Below, piece after piece: positions 1 through 7,827 of a stretch of 34,105 nucleotides of DNA (position 1 is its first letter; every line of letters begins with the position of its first letter). Position numbers and translations under genes: made by a program. The stretch spans positions 1-34,105 of the forward strand of contig CAJOIQ010000032.1 of the NCBI GenBank assembly GCA_905234795.1, read 5' to 3'. The DNA comes from an uncultured Bacteroidales bacterium (GTDB lineage: Bacteria; Bacteroidota; Bacteroidia; Bacteroidales; UBA932). The notes below the pieces were generated by a model. It did no database searches, was not told the DNA's origin, and saw only the letters and a program-made list of their open reading frames with translations.

Positions 1-1
1 G

Positions 2-208
2 AATGACGGCAGCAAAAAGAAAGAGGTTGTCAAGACTTGGTCCCGCGCCAGCATGATTTCCCCTGACTTCGTGGGCCACACCATCGCCGTTCACAACGGC
101 AACAAGTTCATTCCGGTATATGTTACTGAGAATATGGTTGGTCACAAGCTGGGAGAATTTGCTCCTACCCGCACTTTCCGCGGCCACGCAGGCAACAATA
201 AGAAATAA
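2..208 (+). CDS. rpsS: 30S ribosomal protein S19, 3' part
   Basis: The window opens inside rpsS. Reading from base 2 gives the last 68 residues of S19, a small-subunit head protein that contacts 16S rRNA with S13. The visible part holds the conserved S19 core: a [12 protein letters not shown] segment, then [26 protein letters not shown] and the C-terminal PTRTFRGHA signature. The reading frame is open to the TAA at 206-208. The start codon lies outside the window. rplV follows 18 bases later, the usual S10-operon order, so the two are almost certainly cotranscribed. Confidence 0.95.
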   Translation, partial: NDGSKKKEVVKTWSRASMISPDFVGHTIAVHNGNKFIPVYVTENMVGHKLGEFAPTRTFRGHAGNNKK

Positions 209-226
209 TGTTTAAAGATTGACATT

Positions 227-640
227 ATGGGAAAGAGAAAAAGACTGATGGCCGAGCGCCTGAAAGAGACCAAGAAAAATACCGCTATCGCTAAACTTAA
301 CGACGTGCCCACTTCTCCCCGGAAGATGCGTCTGGTTGCAGACACCGTCCGTGGCGTTGAGGTGAACCACGCCCTGGATCTTCTCCACTACTCGAAGCGC
401 GACGCTTCGGCCCGTCTGGAGAAACTCCTCAAGAGCGCCATCGCCAACTGGGAAGCCAAGAACCCGGAGCAGACCAAGGAGCTGGAGAATGGCAACGTTA
501 TTGTCAAGACCATCATGGTAGACGAAGGACGTACGCTCAAGCGCATCCGCCCGTGCCCTCAGGGCCGCGCCGGCCGCATCCGCAAGCGTTCCAATCACGT
601 TACCATCGTCCTGGACGTCAAAAAAGCAGTGGAGGAATAA
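227..640 (+). CDS. rplV: 50S ribosomal protein L22
   Basis: L22 (137 residues) binds 23S rRNA and its beta-hairpin lines the peptide exit tunnel. The sequence carries the family core [17 protein letters not shown] near residues 27-43, the [12 protein letters not shown] segment, and the C-terminal hairpin region with [19 protein letters not shown] and NHVTIVLD. The N-terminal basic extension before the core is usual in Bacteroidetes. rpsC starts 3 bases after the stop codon, so the two are tightly coupled. Length and motifs are complete, with no sign of damage. Confidence 0.97.
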   Translation: MGKRKRLMAERLKETKKNTAIAKLNDVPTSPRKMRLVADTVRGVEVNHALDLLHYSKRDASARLEKLLKSAIANWEAKNPEQTKELENGNVIVKTIMVDEGRTLKRIRPCPQGRAGRIRKRSNHVTIVLDVKKAVEE

Positions 641-643
641 ACT

Positions 644-1426
644 ATGGGACAGAAAACTAATCCTATCAGCAACCGTATCGGTATCACCCGTGGTTGGGAC
701 TCCAACTGGGTAGGCGGTAACTACGCCGAGAAAATCGCCGAGGACTACGAGATCCGTAAATATCTGGGCAGCCGCCTTGCTAAGGCCAGCCTCTCCCGCA
801 TCATCATCGAGCGCACCCTGAAGCTCATCACCGTCACCATCCATGCCGCCCGCCCGGGTGTGATCATCGGCAAAGGTGGCCAGGAAGTTGACAAGCTGAA
901 AGAAGAGCTCAAGAAGGTGACCAAGAAGGAAGTCCAGATCAACATCTTCGAGGTGAAGCGCCCCGAGGTCGATGCCACCATTGTGGCCGACTCCATCGCC
1001 CACCAGATCGAGGGCCGCGTGAGCTATCGCCGCGCCATCAAGATGGCCATCGCCACCGCCATGCGCGTGGGTGCCGAGGGCATCAAGGTCCAGATCAGTG
1101 GCCGTGTTGGCGGCGCCGAAATCGCCCGTTCCGAGATGTTCAAGGAAGGCCGCACTCCGCTGCACACCTTCCGTGCCGACATCGACTACGCCCTTGCAGT
1201 GGCTCACACCCAGATGGGTACCATGGGTATCAAAGTGTGGATCTGCAACGGTGAGAAGTACGGCAAGCAGGACCTCTCTCCTAACGCTGGCTTCGCCTCC
1301 AGCGCTGCCGCTCCCGGCACCGGTCGTCGTGAAGGCGGCCGCGGTGGTGAGCGCGGTGAGCGTGGCGGCCGTGGCGGTGCACGTGGTGCCCGCCGTGAAG
1401 GTGGCCGTGGCGGAGAACGTCGCTAA
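644..1426 (+). CDS. rpsC: 30S ribosomal protein S3 with RG-rich C-terminal tail
   Basis: S3 sits at the mRNA entry channel of the small subunit. The start [18 protein letters not shown] is typical. The KH type II RNA-binding signature is visible as [20 protein letters not shown] near residues 69-88, and the C-terminal domain holds [12 protein letters not shown] and [15 protein letters not shown]. At 260 residues it is longer than the E. coli protein (233). The extra length is a tail from about residue 228 made of Arg-Gly-Gly and Arg-Glu-Gly blocks. The gene ends the first ribosomal block: a terminator follows at once, whereas rplP would normally come next. The tail is in frame and shares the local base composition. 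Confidence 0.97.
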   Translation: MGQKTNPISNRIGITRGWDSNWVGGNYAEKIAEDYEIRKYLGSRLAKASLSRIIIERTLKLITVTIHAARPGVIIGKGGQEVDKLKEELKKVTKKEVQINIFEVKRPEVDATIVADSIAHQIEGRVSYRRAIKMAIATAMRVGAEGIKVQISGRVGGAEIARSEMFKEGRTPLHTFRADIDYALAVAHTQMGTMGIKVWICNGEKYGKQDLSPNAGFASSAAAPGTGRREGGRGGERGERGGRGGARGARREGGRGGERR

Positions 1427-1448
1427 TTATTTAGCACAAATATTTGAG

Positions 1449-1476
1449 AAAGCGGTCGTTATGCGGCCGCTTTTTC
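1449..1476 (+). terminator. Rho-independent terminator after rpsC
   Basis: A 7-bp stem, AAAGCGG (1449-1455) with CCGCTTT (1467-1473), is followed by a T-run. It lies 22 bases after the rpsC stop. It shows that the S10-type transcript stops here, which makes the split of the ribosomal cluster look like a settled arrangement. Confidence 0.8.
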
Positions 1477-1477
1477 T

Positions 1478-1485
1478 TATATTTG
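1478..1485 (+). promoter_or_regulatory. -7 promoter box for the TlpA-like gene
   Basis: TATATTTG matches the Bacteroidetes -7 consensus TAnnTTTG. It begins within the tail of the rpsC terminator and lies 27 bases before the start codon at 1513. The -33 element is not obvious because that position is occupied by the terminator stem. Confidence 0.6.
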
Positions 1486-1512
1486 CACCCAGTTAGTAAA
1501 ACTTATTAGAAG

Positions 1513-2316
1513 ATGAAAACAAGAATCATTGTGATGATGGCCGCTGTGGTGGCCGCTTTTAATGTCAGTTGCGCCCCCAAGAAATCCGTAGAGGAGAAGC
1601 TGGCCGAGTTTACGGAGTGGAATCAGTCCTTCATGGAGAGCTATCGGGAGGGTATCGTAGCCCTGGCCGATGATGCCGATGCCGCCGAGGCCTATGCCGA
1701 TTCCTGCTACGAGGTTTTCTTCAATTATAACAAAGAGGCTCTGGAGAAGAACCTGGACAACGTGGTGGGTTTTGAAGCCCTCAAGAACATCTATTCGGAC
1801 CTGGAGGACGACGACCTGGTGGAAATCCTGGCCAAGTTCAAGGCTCCCGTGGAAGGCCGCGACTCCGTGTTTGTGGCCAGCCTCAAGGAAGGCGTCACTT
1901 CCCGCAGAGGTACCGCCGAGGGCATGATGTTCACCGACTTCGAGGTGGACGGCGTCAAGTTCTCCGACTTCATCGGCAAGGGTAAATATGTGCTGGTGGA
2001 CTTCTGGGCCTCCTGGTGCGGTCCCTGCCGCCGGGAAATGCCCAACCTGCGCGCTGTATACGATGAATTCCACGGCGACAAGTTCGACATGCTGTCCGTA
2101 GCCGTGTGGGACAAGCCCGAGGATACCGTAAAGGCCGCCCGGGAAGAGAACATCACCTGGAACCAGATCATCAACGCCCAGAAGATCCCTACCGATATCT
2201 ACGGCATCGAGGGTATTCCGTACATCATGCTCTTCGGCCCCGACGGCACCATCGTCAAGCGCAACCTCCGCGGTTCCGCCATCCGCGCCACCGTGGCCCA
2301 GGCTCTGGGGAAATAG
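1513..2316 (+). CDS. TlpA-like thioredoxin-fold lipoprotein
   Basis: This 267-residue protein is probably an outer-facing thiol-disulfide oxidoreductase. It has a lipoprotein signal peptide with a lipobox NVSC, placing the lipidated Cys at residue 20. An acidic helical domain of roughly 110 residues follows, and then an AhpC/TSA-TlpA-type thioredoxin domain from about residue 135. The redox motif WASWCGPCRREMP puts the reactive cysteines at C169 and C172, and the cis-Pro loop is seen in GIEGIPYIMLFGPDG. Bacteroidetes encode many such lipoproteins with diverse N-terminal domains, so the substrate is unknown. It has its own promoter, and its stop codon (2314-2316) directly abuts the stop codon of the convergent pnuC gene. 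Confidence 0.88.
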   Translation: MKTRIIVMMAAVVAAFNVSCAPKKSVEEKLAEFTEWNQSFMESYREGIVALADDADAAEAYADSCYEVFFNYNKEALEKNLDNVVGFEALKNIYSDLEDDDLVEILAKFKAPVEGRDSVFVASLKEGVTSRRGTAEGMMFTDFEVDGVKFSDFIGKGKYVLVDFWASWCGPCRREMPNLRAVYDEFHGDKFDMLSVAVWDKPEDTVKAAREENITWNQIINAQKIPTDIYGIEGIPYIMLFGPDGTIVKRNLRGSAIRATVAQALGK

Positions 2317-3048
2317 TTATTCCCCCTTACTCAAATTGATCCAAATCCTCAGTCCGTTGATGGAATTGATGAGGTAGAACGTGTATTTGACAATGTAGAC
2401 GGGGGCGAAGGACTGGTCCGAGTTTATCCACAGGGCAATGGAGAACACATTCACCGCCATCCAGAAAATCCACTGTTCCATATAGGCCGTGGACATGAGC
2501 AGCTGGCCGATGATGTTGCACACCAGCGGAATTACATCCAGGATTACAGCCACCTTGAGGAAGCCTTCTGCGGCGCTACGGTCGAAGCGGGCAAGGATGA
2601 AGTATAGGACCACGGTGGCCACCAGGGTAATCCCCGTCCAGGCCCAGCGCATGGCGGGAGAAAGCCGCCGGGCCTTCACCTGAGACTCTCCCTTGGCGCC
2701 CCGGCGCTTCCACTGCAGGAAGCCCACCAGCTGCATGGGAACGAAGTAGAAGAAATGGAGCAGGGCATTTCCCAGGCCGGAACCGCCGTCCCGCCAGTTC
2801 ACCCAGCATGCCACGCCATAGATACTCACGTCCAGGAAGCCGAAGAGGAAGGTGATGATCCAGCCGTTGGCCGAGCACACCGTGGCCAACACCCCCATCA
2901 GCGAGCCCAGGGCCGATATGAGCAGCCACGTGACCGCTCCGTTGTCGTCGGCCCCGCGAAGCTTGATGGCGGTTACAATGCAAGTCACCACCGCCATCCC
3001 AATCAGGATGAAGGCGCTAAACCATTTGTTGAAAGTCTTCTCAGTCAT
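2317..3048 (-). CDS. pnuC: PnuC-family vitamin transporter
   Basis: A 243-residue inner-membrane protein with about seven hydrophobic helices. PnuC proteins carry out facilitated uptake of nicotinamide riboside or, in some Bacteroidetes members, thiamine. The family signature is visible near the C-terminal half as STAYMEQWIFWMAVNVFSI, with the aromatic residues that line the substrate channel, and earlier as FGFLDVSIYGVACWVNW. The start ATG (3046-3048) lies inside the end of uvrC, an 8-base overlap, so translation is probably coupled to uvrC. There is no thiamine or NAD gene next to it to settle the substrate. It meets the TlpA-like gene tail to tail with no spacer. Confidence 0.85.
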   Translation of the reverse strand: MTEKTFNKWFSAFILIGMAVVTCIVTAIKLRGADDNGAVTWLLISALGSLMGVLATVCSANGWIITFLFGFLDVSIYGVACWVNWRDGGSGLGNALLHFFYFVPMQLVGFLQWKRRGAKGESQVKARRLSPAMRWAWTGITLVATVVLYFILARFDRSAAEGFLKVAVILDVIPLVCNIIGQLLMSTAYMEQWIFWMAVNVFSIALWINSDQSFAPVYIVKYTFYLINSINGLRIWINLSKGE

Positions 3049-4837
3049 TGTTCAGATAATCGTGTATTTGTACTGCCAGGGAGGCACCCACCAGGGCGGA
3101 GAGTTCTTCCAGGGGGGCATCGGCGATGCGGGCCACGGAACCGTAGTGCATGAGCAGGCGCTGCTCCGTCTTTTCTCCCACGCCCTTGATTTCCCGCAAG
3201 GCACTCTGGATAGCGGCTTTGGACCGCAGGTTGCGGTGGAAAGTGATGCCGAAGCGGTGGGCTTCGTCACGGATGCGCTGGAGCACCTTGAGGGCCTGCG
3301 AGTTGCGGTCTATAAATAAAGGGTACGGGTCTCCCACCCGGATCACTTCCTCCAGGCGCTTGGCCAGACCCACCACGGTCACCTTTTCCAGAATTCCCAG
3401 TTCGGCCAGGGCCTGCCAGGCAAATTCCAGCTGGCCTTTTCCGCCGTCAATCACGATGAGCTGCGGTAGGTCGTCGGGGTCTTCGGCCAGCATGCGGGAA
3501 TACCGGCGGTTCACCACCTCCTTCATGGAGGCGTAGTCGTTGGCGCCCACCACCGTCTTGATTTTGAAGCGGCGGTAATCCTTCTTGGAGGGCTCGGCGT
3601 CTCGGAATACCACGCAGGAAGCCACCGGATTGGTGCCCTGGATGTTGGAATTGTCAAAACACTCCATGTGCCGGGGCAGTACAGGCATATCCAGCGCTTT
3701 CTGCAATTCCTGCATCACGCTCATGCGGAAGGCGTCGGGATCCGTGTGTTCCCGCTGCTTGATGCTGTTGAAGTGGAATTCCTTGGCGTTTTTGGCGCTC
3801 AACTCCAGCAGGGCCAGCTTGTCCCCACGCTGGGGAATGCGGAAATCCACACCCTCGATCTCCACGTCGGGCAGGAAGGGCACAATCACTTCCCGGGACA
3901 GTTCCCCGAACTTATCCTCGATCTCTCCAATGAAAGCCGACAGCATGGCGGCCTCGGACTCCTCAATCTGGCTGCGGAAACCCAGGTTCAGGCTCTGGAC
4001 GATGGCGCCGCCGCGGATGCGCAGGAAGTTGCCGAAGGCTTCGGCCCCGTCGAAGACCAGGGAGAAGACATCGGCGTCCATGTCGGCCGCCTGAGTGATG
4101 ATGCTCTTGGCGTAGTGCCGCTCCAGCGTGTGCAATTTCTCCTTATAGACTTGCGCTTCCTCGAAGTTCAGCTTTTCGGCGGCTTCGGCCATCAGGGCTT
4201 TGTAATGCTTGATTACATCGCCGCCGCGGCCGGAGAGGATGCGCACGATTTCCTCGATGTTGGCCCCGTACTCCTGTTTGGAGATATTGCCCACGCAGGG
4301 GGCCTTGCACTTGCCGATGTGGAAGTTGAGGCAGGGACGGTATTTGTGCCGAAGGATGGCTTCGGAGGTGATTTTGAGGTTACAGGTGCGTAAGGGGTAC
4401 ATTTCCCCGAAGAAGTCCACCAGATTCCGCGCATGCAGGGCGCTGCTGTACGGGCCGAAGTAACGGTTCCCCTTCCCCTTTTCAATGCGGCGGGTGATGA
4501 ATACCCGGGGGAAATCGTCCCCGGTGACGCAAATCCAGGGATACGTCTTGGAATCCTTGAGCAGGATGTTGTACTTGGGTTTGTACTGCTTGATGAGGTT
4601 GTTTTCCAGCAGCAGGGCGTCGGCCTCGGAATCCACCACAGAGAACTGGGCATCGGCAATCTTGCTCACCAGGATGCGCGTTTTGGTGTTGAGCCGCTCC
4701 GGGGGCACAAAGTACTGAGCCACGCGTTTGTGCAGGTCTTTGGCCTTGCCCACGTAGATGACTTTTCCCTCGGCGTCATAATAGCGGTACACGCCGGGAG
4801 AGTGCGGGAAAAGGGCTATTTTTTCCTTGACAGTCAT
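3041..4837 (-). CDS. uvrC: Excinuclease ABC subunit C
   Basis: UvrC makes both incisions around DNA lesions in UvrABC nucleotide excision repair. Domains run in order: GIY-YIG nuclease (SPGVYRYYDAEGKVIYVGKA, about residues 13-32), a four-cysteine cluster region near residues 150-180 (TCNLK, RPCLNF, GKCKAPC) that matches the Fe-S ligands described for UvrC, a UVR motif (AEKLNFEEAQVYKEKL), the RNase H-like nuclease domain (MECFDNSNIQGT, VIDGGKGQ), and C-terminal helix-hairpin-helix repeats (IKGVGEKTEQRLL). I chose the ATG at 4837 (598 residues). An in-frame TTG 15 bases upstream gives a longer reading frame but lies in the promoter box. pnuC overlaps its 3' end. Confidence 0.96.
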   Translation of the reverse strand: MTVKEKIALFPHSPGVYRYYDAEGKVIYVGKAKDLHKRVAQYFVPPERLNTKTRILVSKIADAQFSVVDSEADALLLENNLIKQYKPKYNILLKDSKTYPWICVTGDDFPRVFITRRIEKGKGNRYFGPYSSALHARNLVDFFGEMYPLRTCNLKITSEAILRHKYRPCLNFHIGKCKAPCVGNISKQEYGANIEEIVRILSGRGGDVIKHYKALMAEAAEKLNFEEAQVYKEKLHTLERHYAKSIITQAADMDADVFSLVFDGAEAFGNFLRIRGGAIVQSLNLGFRSQIEESEAAMLSAFIGEIEDKFGELSREVIVPFLPDVEIEGVDFRIPQRGDKLALLELSAKNAKEFHFNSIKQREHTDPDAFRMSVMQELQKALDMPVLPRHMECFDNSNIQGTNPVASCVVFRDAEPSKKDYRRFKIKTVVGANDYASMKEVVNRRYSRMLAEDPDDLPQLIVIDGGKGQLEFAWQALAELGILEKVTVVGLAKRLEEVIRVGDPYPLFIDRNSQALKVLQRIRDEAHRFGITFHRNLRSKAAIQSALREIKGVGEKTEQRLLMHYGSVARIADAPLEELSALVGASLAVQIHDYLNND

Positions 4838-4849
4838 GCTCTTACAGTA

Positions 4850-4857
4850 CAAAGGTA
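4850..4857 (-). promoter_or_regulatory. -7 promoter box for uvrC
   Basis: On the minus strand this reads TACCTTTG, a perfect TAnnTTTG box. Only 12 bases separate it from the uvrC ATG, so the leader would be a few bases at most. The divergent acpP promoter box lies 32 bases away, so the upstream elements of the two promoters overlap. Confidence 0.75.
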
Positions 4858-4889
4858 CGCAATTCCTTTCATAATTAAGTTTTTTTTCT

Positions 4890-4897
4890 TACCTTTG
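4890..4897 (+). promoter_or_regulatory. -7 promoter box for acpP
   Basis: TACCTTTG fits the Bacteroidetes -7 box. It follows a T-rich stretch and lies 57 bases before the acpP start codon, leaving a leader of about 50 bases rich in A. Confidence 0.75.
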
Positions 4898-4954
4898 CCA
4901 TGTTATTCGCACTGAAAAAGAAGAACGTAAACAATAAACTTAAAACCTAACAAC

Positions 4955-5200
4955 ATGACAAAGGAAGAAATCGTAAAGCAGGTCAAGGATATTATCGTTG
5001 ACAAGCTTGGTGTGGAGGAAAGCGCCGTTACCGAGTCTGCTAGCTTCACCAACGACCTGGGTGCCGACTCCCTGGACACCGTAGAACTTCTCATGGAATT
5101 CGAACGCGTTTTCGGTATCAAGATTCCCGATGAAGAAACCAGCGGTATCGCCACCGTGGGTGACGCCATCGCCAAAGTTGCAGAAAAGATTGGTGCTTAA
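4955..5200 (+). CDS. acpP: Acyl carrier protein
   Basis: An 81-residue acidic four-helix protein that carries acyl chains in type II fatty acid synthesis. The phosphopantetheine site is Ser39 within [16 protein letters not shown]. The rest (helix [22 protein letters not shown]) is typical, and the length is normal. Many bacteria keep fabF directly downstream; here a terminator follows at once and the next gene is on the other strand, so acpP is its own transcription unit. That suits a very abundant protein. Confidence 0.97.
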   Translation: MTKEEIVKQVKDIIVDKLGVEESAVTESASFTNDLGADSLDTVELLMEFERVFGIKIPDEETSGIATVGDAIAKVAEKIGA

Positions 5201-5215
5201 TTCCCAATCAAACAT

Positions 5216-5252
5216 AAAAAGAGGTCAGCCCGTTTGAGCTGACCTCTTTTTT
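5216..5252. terminator. Bidirectional terminator between acpP and the DUF4270 gene
   Basis: A perfect 10-bp stem, AGAGGTCAGC (5220-5229) with GCTGACCTCT (5238-5247), is flanked by an A-run on the left and a T-run on the right. It can therefore stop transcription of acpP from one side and of the minus-strand DUF4270 gene from the other. Confidence 0.88.
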
Positions 5253-5269
5253 ATATCTGTGATTCAAGT

Positions 5270-6931
5270 TTAGTTCTTGGGCACGGCGTAGGTGACGCGG
5301 AAGACGGGCTTGCGCTCGCTGGCGGGGCCGCAGAGGACACCGCAGTAATAGCGGTCCTTGTCCAGTTCGGTGGTGTAGCTGTAGGACTGCTGCGTAGAGG
5401 CCGACATCATCTGGGCCAGCATCATATAATTATAGTAGTTGCTGTAGCCGTAGCTGCTGCCGTAGCCATAGCTGCTGTAGCCGCCGTAACCGCCGTACAG
5501 GCTGTTGTAGTAGGAGGCGTACATGAGCTGCTGGTAGTAGTCGCTGTCGTACAGGGAACCGCTGGCGTTGGCCACTTTCTCCGTGTACACGGTGAGCAGC
5601 CAGATATCGGAATCCGTGGTGGTGCTCAGGTCCTTGCGGTCCATCAGGGCCTGCAGGTGATACGTGATGTCCGGAGCATACTGGAGGTTGGAGCGGTCTA
5701 TGTCTCCCTGATTTTCGGAGCTCACGCTGGCGTCGGTGAGACCGGCAAAGGAAACGGTCTTGTTGCCGTCTTCGTCCTCGGACTCCTGCTGGATGGTGGG
5801 GCTGAGCACAGACGGGAAGTATTTCATGTCCTCATAATTGTCCGGCATCTCAAAGGGCAGGATGATAGAGGCCTTCACAATAATCACTTTGTCGGGATCT
5901 CCTCCGGCCTTGGCGATGGCCGCACGGGTCTTTTCCTGCAGCTCGCTGGCCAGGATGACGGGCTTTAGGCCGCCGCCGCCCTCAATGAGGAGGTCTCCGG
6001 TCACTTTGCCCTCGGTGGTGGAATGGGTGGTGCGGTTGAAGCAGTATTGGCTGAAAGCCGTATTGTTGTTCACATAGGTGACTTCGTCGTAGAATTCCGT
6101 TTCTCCGGGGAAGAAGATGAAGGTGGAGTCCTTGGCTTCTCCCTTCCAGGTGCTGTGCACGGTGAGAAGACCCAGGTTGTTGTTGCGGGTGTAGTAGTTG
6201 TTCTCTACGGTGAGGGAGGAGAAGTTGAACAGGTTGATACGGCCGCCGTTGCCCTCGGGGGCGTCTACGGCCATGTGGATACCGGGTGCTTCGTCCAGCC
6301 AGGCGTCGTACATGTCAATCATGTCGTCGTCATCCTCGTCGTCGGCAGGACGCTGCCGCAGGACGGGTCCCACCTTGCGCAGGGCGTCAATGTACTTCTG
6401 GGCAAAAGCCTTGGAGAAGGAGATGCTCAGGCTGCCGCTACCGTCGTACACGGGCATGCCGTCGGTAATGAGCTGGTCCGAGTGTTCAATCTCCTGGGTG
6501 CAGCCGGTGTTGCTGCCCACGGGCAGACGGGAGGTGAGTTCCGTCACGCGGATATTCTGCAGGATGCGGGCCTGGGTGTCGTCGTTACAGGAGATGGAGT
6601 CCGGGGCGAAGTGCAGCGTGAATTTCACGGGAGTGGGGTTGGTACCCAGGTCCAGGGTGTCCACGGCGGGAACCAGCGGGAAAGCCGCTTCGCGGGTGGT
6701 GAGGCCGAAGACATCGTCCCGGATGGCGCCGATGGTGAGTTTGGAACTGGAATAGCCGGACAAAGCGTCGGACTTCTTCATCTGGATTTCCGTGAGGTCG
6801 AACTCTACCGTATAGATGTCATAGAGGAGGCTTTTATCAATCAGGCCTTCTCCCAGGCTGTTATCCACTTCTACGCAGCCCGGGGCAATCAGGGCCAGGG
6901 CCATGCACAGGGCAGGGATGAATTTTCTCAT
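5270..6931 (-). CDS. DUF4270 lipoprotein with a Tyr/Gly-rich tract
   Basis: A 553-residue secreted lipoprotein. The signal peptide ends in APGC, with the lipidated Cys at residue 19. The N-terminal DUF4270 signature is visible as the segment KLTIGAIRDDVFGLTTREAAF, after which come beta-rich stretches ending in FRVTYAVPKN. The function of DUF4270 is not known. An odd feature is a low-complexity stretch near residues 464-508 made almost wholly of Tyr, Gly and Ser with Met. The gene starts inside the end of the upstream GT5-like gene (4-base ATGA overlap), so the two are translated together. A bidirectional terminator closes the unit. The pairing of a short GT5-like protein with DUF4270 is, from memory, recurrent in Bacteroidetes. 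Confidence 0.85.
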   Translation of the reverse strand: MRKFIPALCMALALIAPGCVEVDNSLGEGLIDKSLLYDIYTVEFDLTEIQMKKSDALSGYSSSKLTIGAIRDDVFGLTTREAAFPLVPAVDTLDLGTNPTPVKFTLHFAPDSISCNDDTQARILQNIRVTELTSRLPVGSNTGCTQEIEHSDQLITDGMPVYDGSGSLSISFSKAFAQKYIDALRKVGPVLRQRPADDEDDDDMIDMYDAWLDEAPGIHMAVDAPEGNGGRINLFNFSSLTVENNYYTRNNNLGLLTVHSTWKGEAKDSTFIFFPGETEFYDEVTYVNNNTAFSQYCFNRTTHSTTEGKVTGDLLIEGGGGLKPVILASELQEKTRAAIAKAGGDPDKVIIVKASIILPFEMPDNYEDMKYFPSVLSPTIQQESEDEDGNKTVSFAGLTDASVSSENQGDIDRSNLQYAPDITYHLQALMDRKDLSTTTDSDIWLLTVYTEKVANASGSLYDSDYYQQLMYASYYNSLYGGYGGYSSYGYGSSYGYSNYYNYMMLAQMMSASTQQSYSYTTELDKDRYYCGVLCGPASERKPVFRVTYAVPKN

Positions 6932-7752
6932 TGAAGTAAATCGTCGTAAAATGCGTTGTAACGGTCCATGTAGCTGCCGTCGGAGAAGGTCTCTTCCTCA
7001 TAGGGGAGGACCGGAAGACCCAGATCCTCGCAGTGTTTCTTGAGGGAAGCGTCTACATCGGCACAGCCCAGGATGATTCCGTCGGCATACTGAGCGGCAA
7101 GTTTTGCAAGTTCCATGCCGTTTGCCTGCTCCGACAGGGTGACGTCCTTGGGTTTGATGGCACCGTACAGGATGGTATTGGCGAAGCCCGGGGAAAGGGG
7201 CTCGGCCAGGTTGTCGTCATACAGGGACAGCACCACCTTGGAGTTGGAGAAGATGGGGTCGTCCTTGTAGGCTTTTTTCAGGTAGAGGGGGAGGACGTGG
7301 GAAATCCAGCCGGAGCAGTGGATGATATCCGGAGCCCAGCGGAGCTTCTTCACGGTTTCCAGGACGCCGCGGGCGAAGAAGATGGCGCGCTCGCCGTTAT
7401 CGGCAAAGAATTTACCATGCTCGTCCTGCATAAGCTGCTTGCGGCGGAAGTAGTCCTCGTTGTCAATGAAGTATACCTGGATGCGGGCGGCCGATATGGA
7501 GGCCACTTTGATGACCAGCGGGCGGTCCACATCTCCGATGATGATGTTCATCCCGGACAGGCGGATGACCTCATGCAACTGGTTCTTTCGCTCGTTGATG
7601 CAGCCATAGCGCGGCATGAATGCGCGGATTTCCTTGCGGCGCTCCTGGATGTCCTGCGGCAGCTCCCGGCAGATTTTGGCAATCCGGGTTTCCGGAAGGT
7701 AGGGCTCCATCTCCGAACTAACGAACAGAATCTTCTTGGCGGAATCTCCCAT
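6928..7752 (-). CDS. Short glycogen/starch synthase-like protein (GT5 N-domain only)
   Basis: A 274-residue protein resembling the N-terminal Rossmann domain of GT5 glycogen synthases: KKILFVSSEMEPYLPET at the start, an RAFMPRYGCINER segment, then PDIIHCSGWISHVLPLYLK, similar to the domain's HxHDW region. A full GT5 enzyme has about 480 residues and a second, ADP-glucose-binding domain, which is absent here. The Lys-Thr-Gly-Gly-Leu loop that binds ADP-glucose near the N-terminus is also not recognisable (PETRIAKICRELP stands in its place). The protein is therefore unlikely to be a working glycogen synthase by itself. It is annotated as such in many Bacteroidetes genomes. It overlaps the DUF4270 gene by 4 bases. 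Confidence 0.8.
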   Translation of the reverse strand: MGDSAKKILFVSSEMEPYLPETRIAKICRELPQDIQERRKEIRAFMPRYGCINERKNQLHEVIRLSGMNIIIGDVDRPLVIKVASISAARIQVYFIDNEDYFRRKQLMQDEHGKFFADNGERAIFFARGVLETVKKLRWAPDIIHCSGWISHVLPLYLKKAYKDDPIFSNSKVVLSLYDDNLAEPLSPGFANTILYGAIKPKDVTLSEQANGMELAKLAAQYADGIILGCADVDASLKKHCEDLGLPVLPYEEETFSDGSYMDRYNAFYDDLLQ

Positions 7753-7771
7753 AATACTTTCTTTTAGCTTA

Positions 7772-7779
7772 CAAAGTTA
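7772..7779 (-). promoter_or_regulatory. -7 promoter box for the GT5-like/DUF4270 unit
   Basis: Minus-strand TAACTTTG, 19 bases upstream of the ATG at 7752. It is back to back with the ftsX promoter box, 32 bases away, the same spacing as in the uvrC/acpP pair. Confidence 0.75.
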
Positions 7780-7811
7780 CTAATTTTTTTTGAGTTTTTC
7801 GGTGGTTTCCG

Positions 7812-7819
7812 TAACTTTG
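7812..7819 (+). promoter_or_regulatory. -7 promoter box for ftsX
   Basis: TAACTTTG ends only 8 bases before the ftsX ATG at 7828. With the usual spacing to the start of transcription the mRNA would begin at or within a few bases of the start codon. Confidence 0.75.
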
Positions 7820-7827
7820 GGGCGATT

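Noticed and set aside
4838..4852. TTG start for uvrC at 4852
   Set aside because: It overlaps the -7 promoter box; an ATG follows 15 bases later at the right distance from the GIY-YIG domain.
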